From assembly GCA_033875255.1 (NCBI GenBank), contig JAWZSN010000012.1, forward strand, positions 87,947 to 151,946: DNA of 64,000 nt. Direction: 5' to 3'. A program made the position numbers and the translations under genes. The DNA comes from Marinimicrococcus sp033875255 (GTDB taxonomy: Bacteria; Pseudomonadota; Alphaproteobacteria; Geminicoccales; Geminicoccaceae). This document shows positions 1 to 9,623 of this stretch, in pieces. Within the stretch, counting starts at the first letter, position 1, and each line of letters opens with the position of its first letter. The notes under the pieces are model-generated. The model did no database searches. It had not been told where the DNA came from and was given only the letters and a program-made list of their open reading frames with translations.

Positions 1-1
1 C

Positions 2-682
2 TACGTGCTGGCGGCGTCCATCCTGCTCAGCGGCATGATCTACCTGCTGCTGCCGCTGATGGCGGGCTTTCTCATCGTCGGGCCGCTCCTGACCGTGGGC
101 CTCTACGAGGTGAGCCGGCGCCGCGAGCTGGGCCAGACCACGAGCCTGCGCGAGGCGCTCGGCGCATGGCTGCGCAACGGCTCGCAGATCGCCCTCATGG
201 GGATGGCGCTGCTGCTCTTGATGTTCGCCTGGGTACGTCTTGCCGCCCTGCTGTTCCTGCTCTGGTTCGGCATGGACCCGCCCTCGGTCGAGGATCTCCT
301 GGTGCAGACCTTTCTCAGCACCGAAGGGCTGCCCTTTCTCTTCATCGGCACGGCCAGCGGCGGCCTGCTGGCGCTGGTGACCTTCTCGATCAGCGTCGTG
401 GCGATCCCGCTGCTGCTCGATCGGCCCGAGGCCAACGTGATCGACGCGGTGCTCACCAGCATCGCCGCGGTACGCACCAACCCGTGGCCGCTGCTGTTCT
501 GGGCGGCGCTCATCGTGCTCTTCATCGCCGCCGGTCTCGCGACCCTCTTCCTCGGGCTCATCGTGGCGCTGCCGCTGATCGGCCACGCGAGCTGGCACGC
601 CTACACGGATCTCGTGCATCACGAGGCGGGCGCGGCGGCCCGCCGAGCGATGCCCACAACCAGCATGGGAAACGATCGATGA
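2..682 (+). CDS. DUF2189-type integral membrane protein (5' truncated)
   Basis: This frame is open from the left edge of the window, so the N-terminus is missing; the GTG at position 5 is probably internal. The visible 226 residues form about five hydrophobic segments. The best conserved stretches are an LxVGLYEVSRR-like motif after the second segment and a C-terminal IGHASWHAYTDLV motif, both typical of DUF2189 family membrane proteins found beside cytochrome and respiratory genes in alphaproteobacteria. Function of the family is not established. The stop codon overlaps the start of the next small gene (ATGA), so the two are probably translationally coupled. Confidence 0.75.
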   Translation, partial: YVLAASILLSGMIYLLLPLMAGFLIVGPLLTVGLYEVSRRRELGQTTSLREALGAWLRNGSQIALMGMALLLLMFAWVRLAALLFLLWFGMDPPSVEDLLVQTFLSTEGLPFLFIGTASGGLLALVTFSISVVAIPLLLDRPEANVIDAVLTSIAAVRTNPWPLLFWAALIVLFIAAGLATLFLGLIVALPLIGHASWHAYTDLVHHEAGAAARRAMPTTSMGNDR

Positions 683-852
683 CGGTCTGGATCTTCGGCG
701 CGATCATGGGGGCGCTGAGCCTCCTCGGCCTCACGGCCGCGGCCTGGGCGCAGGACGGGATGTTCCACGCCACCGGCTTGCTGTTCTTTCTCTTCGGCCT
801 CGCCATGATCTTCGGCCTGATCCACAAGCACACCGGCACCAGTACCGGCTGA
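679..852 (+). CDS. Small two-segment membrane protein
   Basis: A 57-residue protein whose ATG overlaps the TGA of the upstream DUF2189 gene, which supports it as a real coupled gene. It is mostly hydrophobic: one segment at about residues 4-24, ending in an AWAQ sequence that could be a signal-peptide cleavage site or a turn, and a second at about 29-49. It ends in a short polar tail containing HKHTGT. I do not recognise a family. It may be an accessory subunit of the DUF2189 protein; that is inference from position only. Confidence 0.5.
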   Translation: MTVWIFGAIMGALSLLGLTAAAWAQDGMFHATGLLFFLFGLAMIFGLIHKHTGTSTG

Positions 853-972
853 CCAGGCACCGAGAAAGCAGCAGCCGCGGCGCGGCGGGCCATTTTCGCG
901 GGCCGCGCGCCGCGTTAGCTTGGGCGCTCCGGGCGGACGGCCCTTCTCCGTCCGTGACCTTCAGGAGAGCCC

Positions 973-1718
973 ATGGAAAGCCTGCTCGCCCTCGCCGCCG
1001 AACCCGAGGTCTGGGTGGCCCTCGCCACGCTGATCGTGATGGAGGTCGTGCTGGGGATCGACAACCTGATCTTCATCTCGATCCTCACCAACAAGCTGCC
1101 CGAGGAGCAGCGCTCGCGCGCCCGGAAGATCGGCATCGGCCTGGCGCTGTTCCTGCGTCTCGCCCTGCTCGGCACGGTGGCCTTCATCGTCCAGCTCACC
1201 ACGCCGATCTTCGAGCTGCTGGGTCACGGCTACTCCTGGCGCGATCTCATCCTGATCGCCGGCGGCCTGTTCCTGGTGTGGAAGGCCACCCGCGAGATCC
1301 ACCACAATGTCGATCCCGACCCGGGACCCGACATGTTCGACAGCAAGACCGCAACGCTCGGCTTCGGCGCGGCGATCATGCAGATCCTGCTGCTCGATCT
1401 GGTGTTCTCCATCGACAGCATCATCACCGCAGTCGGCATGACCCCGCATCTGCCGGTGATGGTGGTGGCGGTGGTCGTGGCGGTGCTGGTGATGCTGCTC
1501 GCCGCCGGGCCGCTTGCCCGGTTCATTCAGCACAATCCCACCATCGTTATGCTGGCGCTGGGCTTTTTGCTGCTGATCGGCACTACGCTGATCGCCGAGG
1601 GCATGGGCGCGCATGTGCCCAAGGGCTACATCTACGCCGCCATGGCATTCTCGGCCCTGGTCGAGGGGCTCAACATGCTGGCGCGGCGGGCGCGCCGCCG
1701 CAGGGAGCTCGCAGTCGC

Positions 1719-1734
<16 letters not shown>
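973..1734 (+). CDS. TerC family integral membrane protein
   Basis: A 253-residue polytopic protein with about seven hydrophobic segments. It carries the paired acidic motifs of the TerC/Alx family: [12 protein letters not shown] near residue 25 and [13 protein letters not shown] near residue 140. These aspartates are thought to bind divalent metal, and family members act in manganese export or tellurite resistance. An AGGAGA ribosome-binding site lies 5 bases before the ATG. The C-terminus is a basic Arg-rich tail. The gene converges on livF; their 3' ends overlap by 16 bases. The actual substrate cannot be told from sequence. Confidence 0.88.
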
Positions 1735-2429
<695 letters not shown>

Positions 2430-2452
2430 CGCCCCGCCCTCACCCCCGACCC

Positions 2453-3229
2453 TCAGTGGCCCAGCTCGTCGTCCTCGCGGCCCAGATAGGCCTCGATCAC
2501 CGCCTCGTCGCGCTGCACCTCGGCGGGCGTGCCCTGGGCGATCATCGTGCCGAAATTGATCACCACCACCCGGTCGCTGATGCGCATCACCGAAGGCATG
2601 TCGTGCTCGACCAGAAGGATCGTGACGCCACGCTCGCGTATCCCGCGGACCATGCGGATCGCCCGGTCCTTCTCCTCCGGATTCATCCCGGCGAAGGGCT
2701 CGTCGAGCAGCAGCACGCGCGGCCTGCCGGCCATGGCGATGGCGATGCCCAGCGCCCGGAGATAGCCGTGCGGCAGGTTGCGGGCCCGCTCGTGCCGGAC
2801 ATGGCCGAGCTCGAGATAGTCCAGGATCTCCTCGGCACTTCGGCGGAAGCGCTGCTCGTCGGCACGCGCCGCGGCACTGCCAAGGAAGATCCCCGCCGGC
2901 CCCGCGCGAAGCCCCAGATGGTGCGCCACCGCGACATTCTCGAGTGCGGTCATGTCCTTGAAGACGGTGGTCTCCTGGAAGGTCCGCACGACGCCCTTCT
3001 CGGCCACCAGATGCGGCTTGAGGCCGGAGATGGTCTCGCCGTCGAGCAACACCCGCCCGGCAGTCGGCTGGAGGAACGAGGCGATCAGCTTGAAGAGCGT
3101 GCTCTTGCCCGCACCGTTGGGGCCGATCACCGAGAGGATCTGCCCCTCCTCCACGGCGAAATCGACCTCGTTGACGGCGAGCAGCCCGCCGAACCGCTTG
3201 GAAAGAGTCTCGACGCGCAGCAGGCTCAT
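2453..3229 (-). CDS. livG: Branched-chain-type ABC transporter ATP-binding protein (LivG-like)
   Basis: A 258-residue ABC ATPase with Walker A GPNGAGKST, a Walker B LLLLDEPFAGMNPEE and the LivG-type switch VEHDM. The expected LSGG signature is replaced by LPHGYLRALGIA, which is the usual LivG form. It lies 23 bases upstream of livF and 4 bases downstream of livM, so the operon is very compact. It forms the heteromeric ATPase with LivF. Confidence 0.9.
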   Translation of the reverse strand: MSLLRVETLSKRFGGLLAVNEVDFAVEEGQILSVIGPNGAGKSTLFKLIASFLQPTAGRVLLDGETISGLKPHLVAEKGVVRTFQETTVFKDMTALENVAVAHHLGLRAGPAGIFLGSAAARADEQRFRRSAEEILDYLELGHVRHERARNLPHGYLRALGIAIAMAGRPRVLLLDEPFAGMNPEEKDRAIRMVRGIRERGVTILLVEHDMPSVMRISDRVVVINFGTMIAQGTPAEVQRDEAVIEAYLGREDDELGH

Positions 3230-3233
3230 GGGC

Positions 3234-4226
3234 TCAGCGCTCCCTGCCGGGCCAGCGCAGACTGAGGATGCCGTTGGGCAGGAACAGCATCACGCTGATC
3301 ATCAAGACGCCGTAGAGCAGCGCCTGGTAGCGCTGGATGTCGCCCAGCAGCTCGAAGGCGATGACCAGCAGGAACGCGCCCACCACCGGCCCCAGCACGA
3401 AGTCGAGCCCGCCCAGGAAGCAGTAGAGCATGGCATTGATGCTGTCCTGCATGGTGTAGCTGGCAGGATAGATGTTCTGGTGAAAGACCGCGAAGAACGA
3501 GCCGGCGATGCCGCCCATGGCGCAGGCGAAGGCGAAGGCGATCACCCGGTAGCGGGCGATGTCGATGCCGATGCTGGACGCCAGCTCCTCGTTCTGACGC
3601 AGCGCATGGAAGATCCATCCGAGCCTGCAGGTCGAGAGGCGCCACACCGCCAGCAGGCCGGCGATCAGCAGTGCTGCCGAGAGCAGATAGAAGGCCAGCG
3701 GCGTGTCGATGCCGGCCGGCCGCGGAATGTTGACGATGCCGCTGGCGCCGTTGGTAAGCTCGCCGCCATTGAGGAAGGCGAGCCGCACCGCCTCGGTGAG
3801 GCTGAGCGTGATCATCGCGAAATAGACCCCGCGCAGGCGCAGGATGGGGATGCCGATGAGCGCGCCCAGGCCTGCCGCGACGAGGCCCGAGGCCGGCAGG
3901 CACAGCCAGAAGGGAACACCGTAGCGGGTCGAGAGGATGGCGGTGGTGTAGCCGCCGATCATCGCGAAGGCGCCCTGGGCGATGTTGATGCGGCCGATCG
4001 CGAAGGTGACCCACACGCCGAGGCTGGCAAAGCTCAGGATCGAGGCGTTGGTCAGCACGTTGAGCCAGTAGGGGTGATCGGCCAGCAGGAGCGGCAGGAC
4101 AACAACATAAACGAGGGCGCCGGCGGCCGCGCCGCCGAGCCGCACCGCCGGGAGGCCGAGCGCCCGGCCCTCCGCCTCATCGGAACGCGGCGTCAGGCTC
4201 CGGGTCATTCTCGCTCCTTCGCGCAA
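3234..4226 (-). CDS. livM: Branched-chain-type ABC transporter permease (LivM-like)
   Basis: A 330-residue permease with an extended cytoplasmic N-terminus followed by about nine hydrophobic segments. The FAIGRINIAQGAFAMIGGY motif near residue 78 and the RLRGVYFAMITLSLTEAVRL motif are the conserved LivM elements, and GWIFHALRQNEELASSIGID is the coupling-helix region that contacts the ATPase. It sits 19 bases after livH. The ATG at 4226 is preceded by GCGAAGGAGC, a good ribosome-binding site. Confidence 0.88.
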   Translation of the reverse strand: MREGARMTRSLTPRSDEAEGRALGLPAVRLGGAAAGALVYVVVLPLLLADHPYWLNVLTNASILSFASLGVWVTFAIGRINIAQGAFAMIGGYTTAILSTRYGVPFWLCLPASGLVAAGLGALIGIPILRLRGVYFAMITLSLTEAVRLAFLNGGELTNGASGIVNIPRPAGIDTPLAFYLLSAALLIAGLLAVWRLSTCRLGWIFHALRQNEELASSIGIDIARYRVIAFAFACAMGGIAGSFFAVFHQNIYPASYTMQDSINAMLYCFLGGLDFVLGPVVGAFLLVIAFELLGDIQRYQALLYGVLMISVMLFLPNGILSLRWPGRER

Positions 4227-4245
4227 GGGCCGGGCATACCGGTGC

Positions 4246-5106
4246 TCAGCCGTGCGGCTTGCCCATGATCCCGTGCGGCCGGAGGACCAGGAACAGGATC
4301 AGGCCGACGAAGATCAGCAGGTAGGTGGTGGAGCCCGGAATGAGCGCGTAGCCGATGGCCTCGGCGAAGCCGAGCACCACCGCGCCCAGGATCGCCCCGG
4401 CGACCACGCCCGCGCCGCCGATCATGATCATGATGAAGGCCTTGGTGGAGATCGCCGTGCCGATGCCGGCATTGACGCCCGAGATGGTGATCAGCAGCGC
4501 GCCGGCGAGGCCGGCCAGCGCCGCGCCGATGCCAAAGCCCATCGCCGAGATGCGGTCGACGTCGACGCCCATCAGGTAGGTGGTCTGGCGGTCCTGGGCT
4601 AGCGCGCGCATGGCGCGGCCGGGGCGGGTGTACTGGACGAACAGCAGCAGGCCCACGATCAGCGCCAGGGCGATCAGCACCACCAGCAGCCGGCCAGCCG
4701 GCAGATAGGCATCGCCGATGCGGTAGACCCCACCGATCACCGCCGGCACGCCGCGCTGCTTCTCGCCGAACATGAAGAGCGCGACGTTCTCGAGCAGGAG
4801 CGCGGTACCGACCGCCAGCAGCATGCTGTTCTCCTCGCGCGTCGCGATCTTGACCACGCGGCGGAAGAACAGGACCTCGAAGAGCACGCCGATCACGCCG
4901 GTCACCAGGGCGGCGGCGGCAAGGCCCACCATGTAGGGCAGGCCGAACACGCCGTAGACGTAATAGACCATGAACCCGCCGATCATGAAGATCTGGCCGT
5001 GGGCGAAGTTGAGGAGGTTCATGATCGAGAAGATCAGCGTGATGCCGAGCGCGATCAGCGCATAGTTCGCGGACAGCACCACGCCGTTGACGAGAATCTG
5101 CTCCAA
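4246..5106 (-). CDS. livH: Branched-chain-type ABC transporter permease (LivH-like)
   Basis: A 286-residue permease, normal length for LivH, with about eight hydrophobic segments. Diagnostic stretches are SIMNLLNFAHGQIFMIGG near residue 27 and the coupling segment RPGRAMRALAQDRQTTYLMGVD near residue 158. It pairs with LivM to form the membrane channel. It follows the binding-protein gene after a 55-base gap. Confidence 0.9.
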   Translation of the reverse strand: MEQILVNGVVLSANYALIALGITLIFSIMNLLNFAHGQIFMIGGFMVYYVYGVFGLPYMVGLAAAALVTGVIGVLFEVLFFRRVVKIATREENSMLLAVGTALLLENVALFMFGEKQRGVPAVIGGVYRIGDAYLPAGRLLVVLIALALIVGLLLFVQYTRPGRAMRALAQDRQTTYLMGVDVDRISAMGFGIGAALAGLAGALLITISGVNAGIGTAISTKAFIMIMIGGAGVVAGAILGAVVLGFAEAIGYALIPGSTTYLLIFVGLILFLVLRPHGIMGKPHG

Positions 5107-5161
5107 GGCGCCGCTCCCGGGGATGACGGGCGCCGCCGCGGCGCCCGTGCGCCCTTGCCGC

Positions 5162-6373
5162 CTACTCGACGCTGCCGACGAACAGCGTCTCGAAGTCGCC
5201 GTCGCGATACTCGTTCACCACCATCGGCACGCCGATCTGCCGCTTCTGGCCGAAATAGTCGGTGCCGACATAGGCGAGCTGCTTGTCCTCCTGGAGGAAC
5301 GGGTTCTTCATGGAGAAGTCCTTCACCGCCTCCAGATAGGCCTGGACATCGGTGAGCCCCGCCTTGCCGGTCTTTTGCAGCGTGGCAAGGATCATCTCGA
5401 GCGCATAGACCTTGGTGCCGGCCTCATCGTTCCACTCGCCGGCCACCTTCTTGTAGCGGTCGACGAACTCTTCCATGTAGGCGCTGCGGATCGACGGCGT
5501 GCTGGCGCCGCCCACCGAGATGAACCCGTTGGCGGCCTCGCCGGCGACCTCGCTCAGGACCTTCGCGTCCTGGGCGGTCTCGGTGCTGATGGCGCCCTCG
5601 AAGCCGAGCTCCCGGGCGCTGCGGATAAGCAGCGGCGCGTCGGCCGGCGCAACCCCCGAGAGCACGATGAGATCGGGGCCGCCGCTCACCACCTTCGACA
5701 TGACCGGGAAGAAGTCGGTGGTGCCGGGCTCGTAGGTGTCCTCCGCCGAGACCACCTCGAGGCCCAGCTCCTTCGCCGCCGCCACGCCCTCGTCGCGCTG
5801 GTTCAGCGGATCCGACTCGTTGCGGGCGACGAAGGCGATCTTCTCCACGCCCTTCTCGTCCATGAGGTACTTGTAGATGATCGGCCCTGCCTGGTAGCTG
5901 GCGATCATGCCGAGGATCGCGTTGCCGGCAGGCGGCGTGTAGAGCGACTTGGAGAAGGCGTAGGGAAAGTAGATCGCGCCGTTCTTCTCGGCGATCGGGC
6001 GCACGCTGGCCGCGGTCGTGTCGACATTGGGCCCGATGATGTAGCGGATGCCCTCCTGCTGGGTCAGCCGCTCGGCGCCGGAGACCGCGAGCTTGGGATC
6101 GTTCTTGTCGTCGACCGCGACGATCTCGATCCGGTACTTCTCGCCGTCGATCTCCACCCCGCCCTTCTCGTTGATCATCTGGGCGGTGGCCTCGGCACAA
6201 TAGCGGTTGACCAGGCCCCAGGAGGCGGCGGGGCCGCTCATCACGCCCAGGACCCCGATCTTCAGCACGTTCTCGGCGGCGGCGGGACCGGCGAAGCCGG
6301 CCATGCCGGAGACGATCACGGCGCCAGCGCCCGCGAGGAGGCCGCGACGCGTGCCGTGCAGCGTGAAGCCCAT
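5162..6373 (-). CDS. ABC transporter substrate-binding protein, type I periplasmic fold (LivK-like)
   Basis: A 403-residue periplasmic binding protein. I chose the ATG at 6373 because it opens with a Tat-like signal (RRGLLAGAGA near residues 9-18, a hydrophobic run, then PAAAE as cleavage site); the longer open frame to 6676 lacks such a signal. The mature part begins VLKIGVLGVMSGPAASWG, typical of Peripla_BP_6 proteins of HAAT importers, and continues with the SVRPIAEKNGAIYF and LRSARELGFEGAIST-like regions. It is the first gene of the livKHMGF-type operon and is divergent from the racemase gene, so both promoters lie in 6374-6545. Ligand unknown. Confidence 0.88.
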   Translation of the reverse strand: MGFTLHGTRRGLLAGAGAVIVSGMAGFAGPAAAENVLKIGVLGVMSGPAASWGLVNRYCAEATAQMINEKGGVEIDGEKYRIEIVAVDDKNDPKLAVSGAERLTQQEGIRYIIGPNVDTTAASVRPIAEKNGAIYFPYAFSKSLYTPPAGNAILGMIASYQAGPIIYKYLMDEKGVEKIAFVARNESDPLNQRDEGVAAAKELGLEVVSAEDTYEPGTTDFFPVMSKVVSGGPDLIVLSGVAPADAPLLIRSARELGFEGAISTETAQDAKVLSEVAGEAANGFISVGGASTPSIRSAYMEEFVDRYKKVAGEWNDEAGTKVYALEMILATLQKTGKAGLTDVQAYLEAVKDFSMKNPFLQEDKQLAYVGTDYFGQKRQIGVPMVVNEYRDGDFETLFVGSVE

Positions 6374-6477
6374 CCGTTTGTCCTCCCTGTCCCCCGGCCG
6401 ATTCCGGCCCATGGTCATTGCAGTATGCACGAGGCAATTGCCGGCGCAATGACTTTGGGTACAGATTGGCCACTCAG

Positions 6478-6490
6478 TCGTATACATGAT
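6478..6490. promoter_or_regulatory. Candidate regulator site in the divergent liv/racemase promoter region
   Basis: The 172-base region between the divergent binding-protein and racemase genes contains a GTATAC palindrome at 6480-6485 within TCGTATACATGA. TATAC-centred palindromes are common targets of GntR-family (FCD) regulators, and one is encoded 1 kb away at 7425-8171. This is a pattern match only; no second copy is obvious in the same region. Confidence 0.25.
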
Positions 6491-6545
6491 CGCCCCTTGG
6501 CCGCCGCACCGGTCGGCAGGGGCGTCGAGGCGAGGGCCGCGGGCA

Positions 6546-7283
6546 ATGCGCATCAAGGTGATCAACCCCAACACCACCGACAGCATGACCGCCACCATCG
6601 CCGCTGCGGCGCGGGCGGTGGCGGCGCCGGACACCCAGATCCTGGCCGCCACCTCGGCCACCGGACCGGCGTCCATCGAGGGACATTATGACGAGGCGCT
6701 TAGCCTGGTGGGCCTGCTCGAGGCGGTCCGGGCCGGCGAGCGGGAGGGCGTCGACGGCTACGTCATCGCCTGCTTCGGTGATCCCGGCCTGCTTGCGGCA
6801 CGCGAGGCGGCGCGCGGTCCGGTGCTGGGCATCGCCGAGGCGGCAATGCACGCGGCGAGCTTCCTTGCCACCGGCTTTTCGGTGGTCACCACGCTGGAGC
6901 GCACCTGCATCATCGCCGAGCAGCTCGTGCGCAATTACGGCATGGAGCAGCATTGCCGCGGCATTCGCGGGACGGAGCTCGCCGTGCTCGACCTCGAGGA
7001 CCCGGCATCCGAGGCGCGCCGCGTGATCCTCGGGGAATGCCGGCGGGCGCTCGCCGAGGACCGTTCCGGCGCCATCGTCCTGGGCTGCGCCGGCATGGCC
7101 GATCTCGCCCGCGACCTTCAGGCCGAGCTGGGCGTGCCAGTGATCGACGGGGTCGCCATTGCCGTCAAGTTCGTCGAAGGCCTCGTGGCGAGCGGCCTCT
7201 CCACCAGCAAGCGCGGCGATCTCGCCTACCCGCTCGCCAAGCCCTGGCGCGGCGCGCTGGGGCATATGGCGCCGGGTCGGTGA
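6546..7283 (+). CDS. Hydantoin racemase-like Asp/Glu racemase superfamily protein
   Basis: A 245-residue cofactor-independent racemase. The ATG at 6546 gives the normal N-terminus (RIKVINPNTT); the open frame starts earlier at 6486 without a motif. The two catalytic cysteines are in place: C76 in VIACFGDPG and C181 in IVLGCAGM, the same numbering as characterised rhizobial hydantoin racemases. Predicted reaction: interconversion of D- and L-5-substituted hydantoins, feeding the hydantoinase (31236-32699) and D-carbamoylase (15131-16063). Allantoin racemase or a maleate isomerase-like role are alternatives. It is divergent from the liv-type importer. Confidence 0.8.
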   Translation: MRIKVINPNTTDSMTATIAAAARAVAAPDTQILAATSATGPASIEGHYDEALSLVGLLEAVRAGEREGVDGYVIACFGDPGLLAAREAARGPVLGIAEAAMHAASFLATGFSVVTTLERTCIIAEQLVRNYGMEQHCRGIRGTELAVLDLEDPASEARRVILGECRRALAEDRSGAIVLGCAGMADLARDLQAELGVPVIDGVAIAVKFVEGLVASGLSTSKRGDLAYPLAKPWRGALGHMAPGR

Positions 7284-7424
7284 GCGGCGCGCCGCAGACG
7301 TCGGGCGATGACCGGGAGCACAGCTTGAAGGGTTGAAGACCCGGTAGACGGCCACCGCCGCCAACGGGCAAAAGCCGGGAAGAGGCGCCGCACGCCGGGC
7401 TGGCGCCCGTTGCCACGGCCCCGT

Positions 7425-8171
7425 CTAGGCGCCCCCGGCCCGGTGCCGCTGCCGGGCATCGGCGAAGAGGGCGTGCAGGTCGACGGTTCGCTTCGGCTTG
7501 TCGAGCCGCAGCAGGCGCTCGACATGGGCGAGGTGGGCTGCCATGCGCTCGCGAGCCCGGGCGGGATCGCGCCGCTCGATCGCCTCGAGAACCGCCAGAT
7601 GCTCGTCGTGCGAGCAGGGAACGGTTCCGGGCGGCTGGTAGAGCGCGAGGATGAGCGAGGTCCGCGAGACCAGCTCGCCCAGGAACTCGCCCAGCACCTG
7701 GTTACCGGCGATGGACGCCAGCTCGCGATGGAAATCGCCGGACAGGCGGATAACCTCGTGCCGGTCGGCCTGGCGCTCTGCCGCGTGCTCGCGCGCGAGG
7801 CCGGCGCGCAGCCGCGCCAGTTCCGCGTCGGTGCCATGCTCGACGGCGCCGCCGACGATCGCTGCCTCGACCAGCCGGCGCGCCTCGAATACCTGGCGTG
7901 CCTCCTCCACCGACGGCCGCGCCACCGTGGCGCCGCGGTTGGGGCGCAGCTCGACCAGCTTCTCGTGGCCGAGCCGCAGCAGCGCCTTGCGGACCACCGT
8001 GCGGCTCGCCGCGAAGGCGGCGGCGAGCGTGTCCTCGGGCAGGGCGGTGCCCGGTGGGATCCGGTTGTCGACGATGGCGGTGAGCAGCTCGCGGTAGATC
8101 CGCGCGTCGCGGGAACAGCGCCCCGGCGAAGCGGGTGTGATGGGGTCGGCCCCGGCTGCGCCTTGAGGCAT
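7425..8171 (-). CDS. GntR family transcriptional regulator (FadR/FCD subfamily)
   Basis: A 248-residue regulator. The ATG at 8171 is chosen because the winged helix (IYRELLTAIVDNRIPPGTALPEDTLAAAFAAS as scattered motif, residues about 25-90) then starts at a normal distance; upstream residues in the longer frame are low quality. The C-terminal FCD domain shows the helical metal/ligand pocket pattern with FHRELASIAGN and HDEHLAVLEAIERRDPARA. FCD regulators respond to small organic acids or amino-acid derivatives. It is divergent from the DapA-family gene and probably controls it. Confidence 0.88.
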   Translation of the reverse strand: MPQGAAGADPITPASPGRCSRDARIYRELLTAIVDNRIPPGTALPEDTLAAAFAASRTVVRKALLRLGHEKLVELRPNRGATVARPSVEEARQVFEARRLVEAAIVGGAVEHGTDAELARLRAGLAREHAAERQADRHEVIRLSGDFHRELASIAGNQVLGEFLGELVSRTSLILALYQPPGTVPCSHDEHLAVLEAIERRDPARARERMAAHLAHVERLLRLDKPKRTVDLHALFADARQRHRAGGA

Positions 8172-8242
8172 GGAGCATATGTCCCGGCATGCCCCGCGGA
8201 AGCACGGCGATCCCTCCTGCAGGGCCGCTCCGCGAGACCTCT

Positions 8243-8270
8243 GGATACGATCTGGCCCGGCAGTGTATCC
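8243..8270. promoter_or_regulatory. Inverted repeat GGATAC-N16-GTATCC, candidate GntR operator
   Basis: Perfect 6-base arms GGATAC (8243-8248) and GTATCC (8265-8270) lie between the divergent GntR gene (start 8171) and the DapA-family gene (start 8393). The spacing is longer than a single GntR dimer site, so it may be two half-operators. The ATAC core resembles the GTATAC palindrome at 6480-6485. Confidence 0.35.
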
Positions 8271-8392
8271 GAAATCCCGCGGCTGCACAGCCGCGCCACG
8301 GCGCACCTCCTGTCCTGCCATGCTCTTGCCGAGCCACGGGCCGCGGTGTACCGGAATGGCGTCGCAAGCATAACGCATGAAGGGAGGCTGCC

Positions 8393-9316
8393 TTGGCGCG
8401 TCTCGATTCCGGTGCCGCCGGCGTCTACATCATTGCCGCCACGCCGTTCGCCGAGAACGGCGCGCTCGATCCCGCGGGCACCGACCGGCTGGTCGAGTGG
8501 TACCTGGAGCGCGGCGTCCACGGCATGACGATTCTCGGCCAGATGGGCGAGGCGCCCAAGCTGACCGCCGAGGAGACGCTGGACTTCGCACGTCGCGTGC
8601 TGGCGCGGGTGAACGGCCGCGTGCCGGTAGTGGTGGGCGCTTCCAGCCCCGGCTTCGCCGCGATGAAAGCACTGACCGACGCCGTCATGGACGCCGGCGC
8701 CGCCGGCGTGATGGTGGCCCCGCCGGGCAACCTCAAAGGCGACGAGGCGATCCTCTCTTATTGCGGCGAGGTCGAGCGGGCGGTCGGCGATGCCCCCTGG
8801 GTGCTGCAGGACTTTCCGCTCTCCGGCACGGCGCCGATGACGCCGGCGCTGATCCGCCGCATCGCCGATTCGTGCCCGTCTTGCGTCATGCTCAAGCACG
8901 AGGACTGGCCCGGGCTCGACAAGATCACCGCGCTGCGCCGCATCGAGGCCCAGGGCGCGCGGCGGCTCAGCATCCTGGTGGGCAATGCCGGCGCGTTCCT
9001 GCCCGAGGAGCTGGCGCGCGGTGCCGACGGAGCGATGACCGGCTTCGCCTTTCCCGAGATGCTGGTGGAGGTCTGCCGGCTGATGGGCGAGGGGAAAAGC
9101 GAGCAGGCGCAGGACCTGTTCGACGCCTACCTGCCGCTGGTACGCTTCGAGCAGCAGCCGGGGCTGGGGCTGGCGATCCGTAAATACGTGCTCATGAAGC
9201 GCGGCGCCCTCAGCGGCATGACCATCCGCGCTCCTGCGCCGAAGCTCTCCGAGGAGACCCGTCTGGAGATCGAGATCCTGTTGGGCCGCCTCGAGCGACG
9301 CCTCGCCGCCTTGTAG
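8393..9316 (+). CDS. DapA/N-acetylneuraminate lyase family aldolase
   Basis: A 307-residue class I aldolase of the dihydrodipicolinate synthase superfamily. Translation is placed at the TTG at 8393, five bases after a strong GGGAGG site (8383-8388). The Schiff-base lysine is K168 in VMLKHEDW. The GQMGE region near 49-53 replaces the usual GTTGE of true DapA, and the usual catalytic Tyr in the YN.P motif is replaced (LQDFP at 138-142), so this is unlikely to be the lysine-biosynthetic enzyme. A 2-keto acid lyase or dehydratase acting on a sugar acid or amino-acid breakdown product is more likely. Probably regulated by the divergent GntR protein. Confidence 0.82.
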   Translation: MARLDSGAAGVYIIAATPFAENGALDPAGTDRLVEWYLERGVHGMTILGQMGEAPKLTAEETLDFARRVLARVNGRVPVVVGASSPGFAAMKALTDAVMDAGAAGVMVAPPGNLKGDEAILSYCGEVERAVGDAPWVLQDFPLSGTAPMTPALIRRIADSCPSCVMLKHEDWPGLDKITALRRIEAQGARRLSILVGNAGAFLPEELARGADGAMTGFAFPEMLVEVCRLMGEGKSEQAQDLFDAYLPLVRFEQQPGLGLAIRKYVLMKRGALSGMTIRAPAPKLSEETRLEIEILLGRLERRLAAL

Positions 9317-9623
9317 AAGGAAACCTCGCGGACGAGACAAGAAGAAAAGAAAATATCCCTTCACACGACATGAGCCCGTCACCTGGATTTTCGGCGTTCT
9401 CTTCCAGACTGCCGGCAGCAAGAACAAGAAGTCGAAGCACCTCTTTGTGATATTTTAGCAGAAAGAGATGTTTCGACGCTGTCTTCTCGAACTTTCTCCA
9501 GCAAGGACAACATAACGTTATTTTATTGAAATTTTACTGAAAGATTTCCTATGTTTCTCCTTGAAGCAACGCGAAATTCAACTAAAAATTCTGGCATAGC
9601 TCATCAGTGAGGCAGAGAAGCCA
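9317..9623. promoter_or_regulatory. AT-rich intergenic region with candidate promoter for the sulfatase gene
   Basis: A 307-base stretch clearly poorer in GC than its surroundings, with no convincing gene. It contains a possible sigma-70 promoter, TTGAAA at 9526-9531 and TATGTT at 9550-9555 (18-base spacer), about 70 bases before the sulfatase ATG, and a 10-base palindrome ATAACGTTAT at 9512-9521. No good terminator for the upstream aldolase gene was found. Confidence 0.4.

Noticed and set aside
862..916. GC-rich inverted sequence after the small membrane ORF, considered as terminator
   Set aside because: Stem is imperfect and there is no T-run; not distinguishable from general GC richness.
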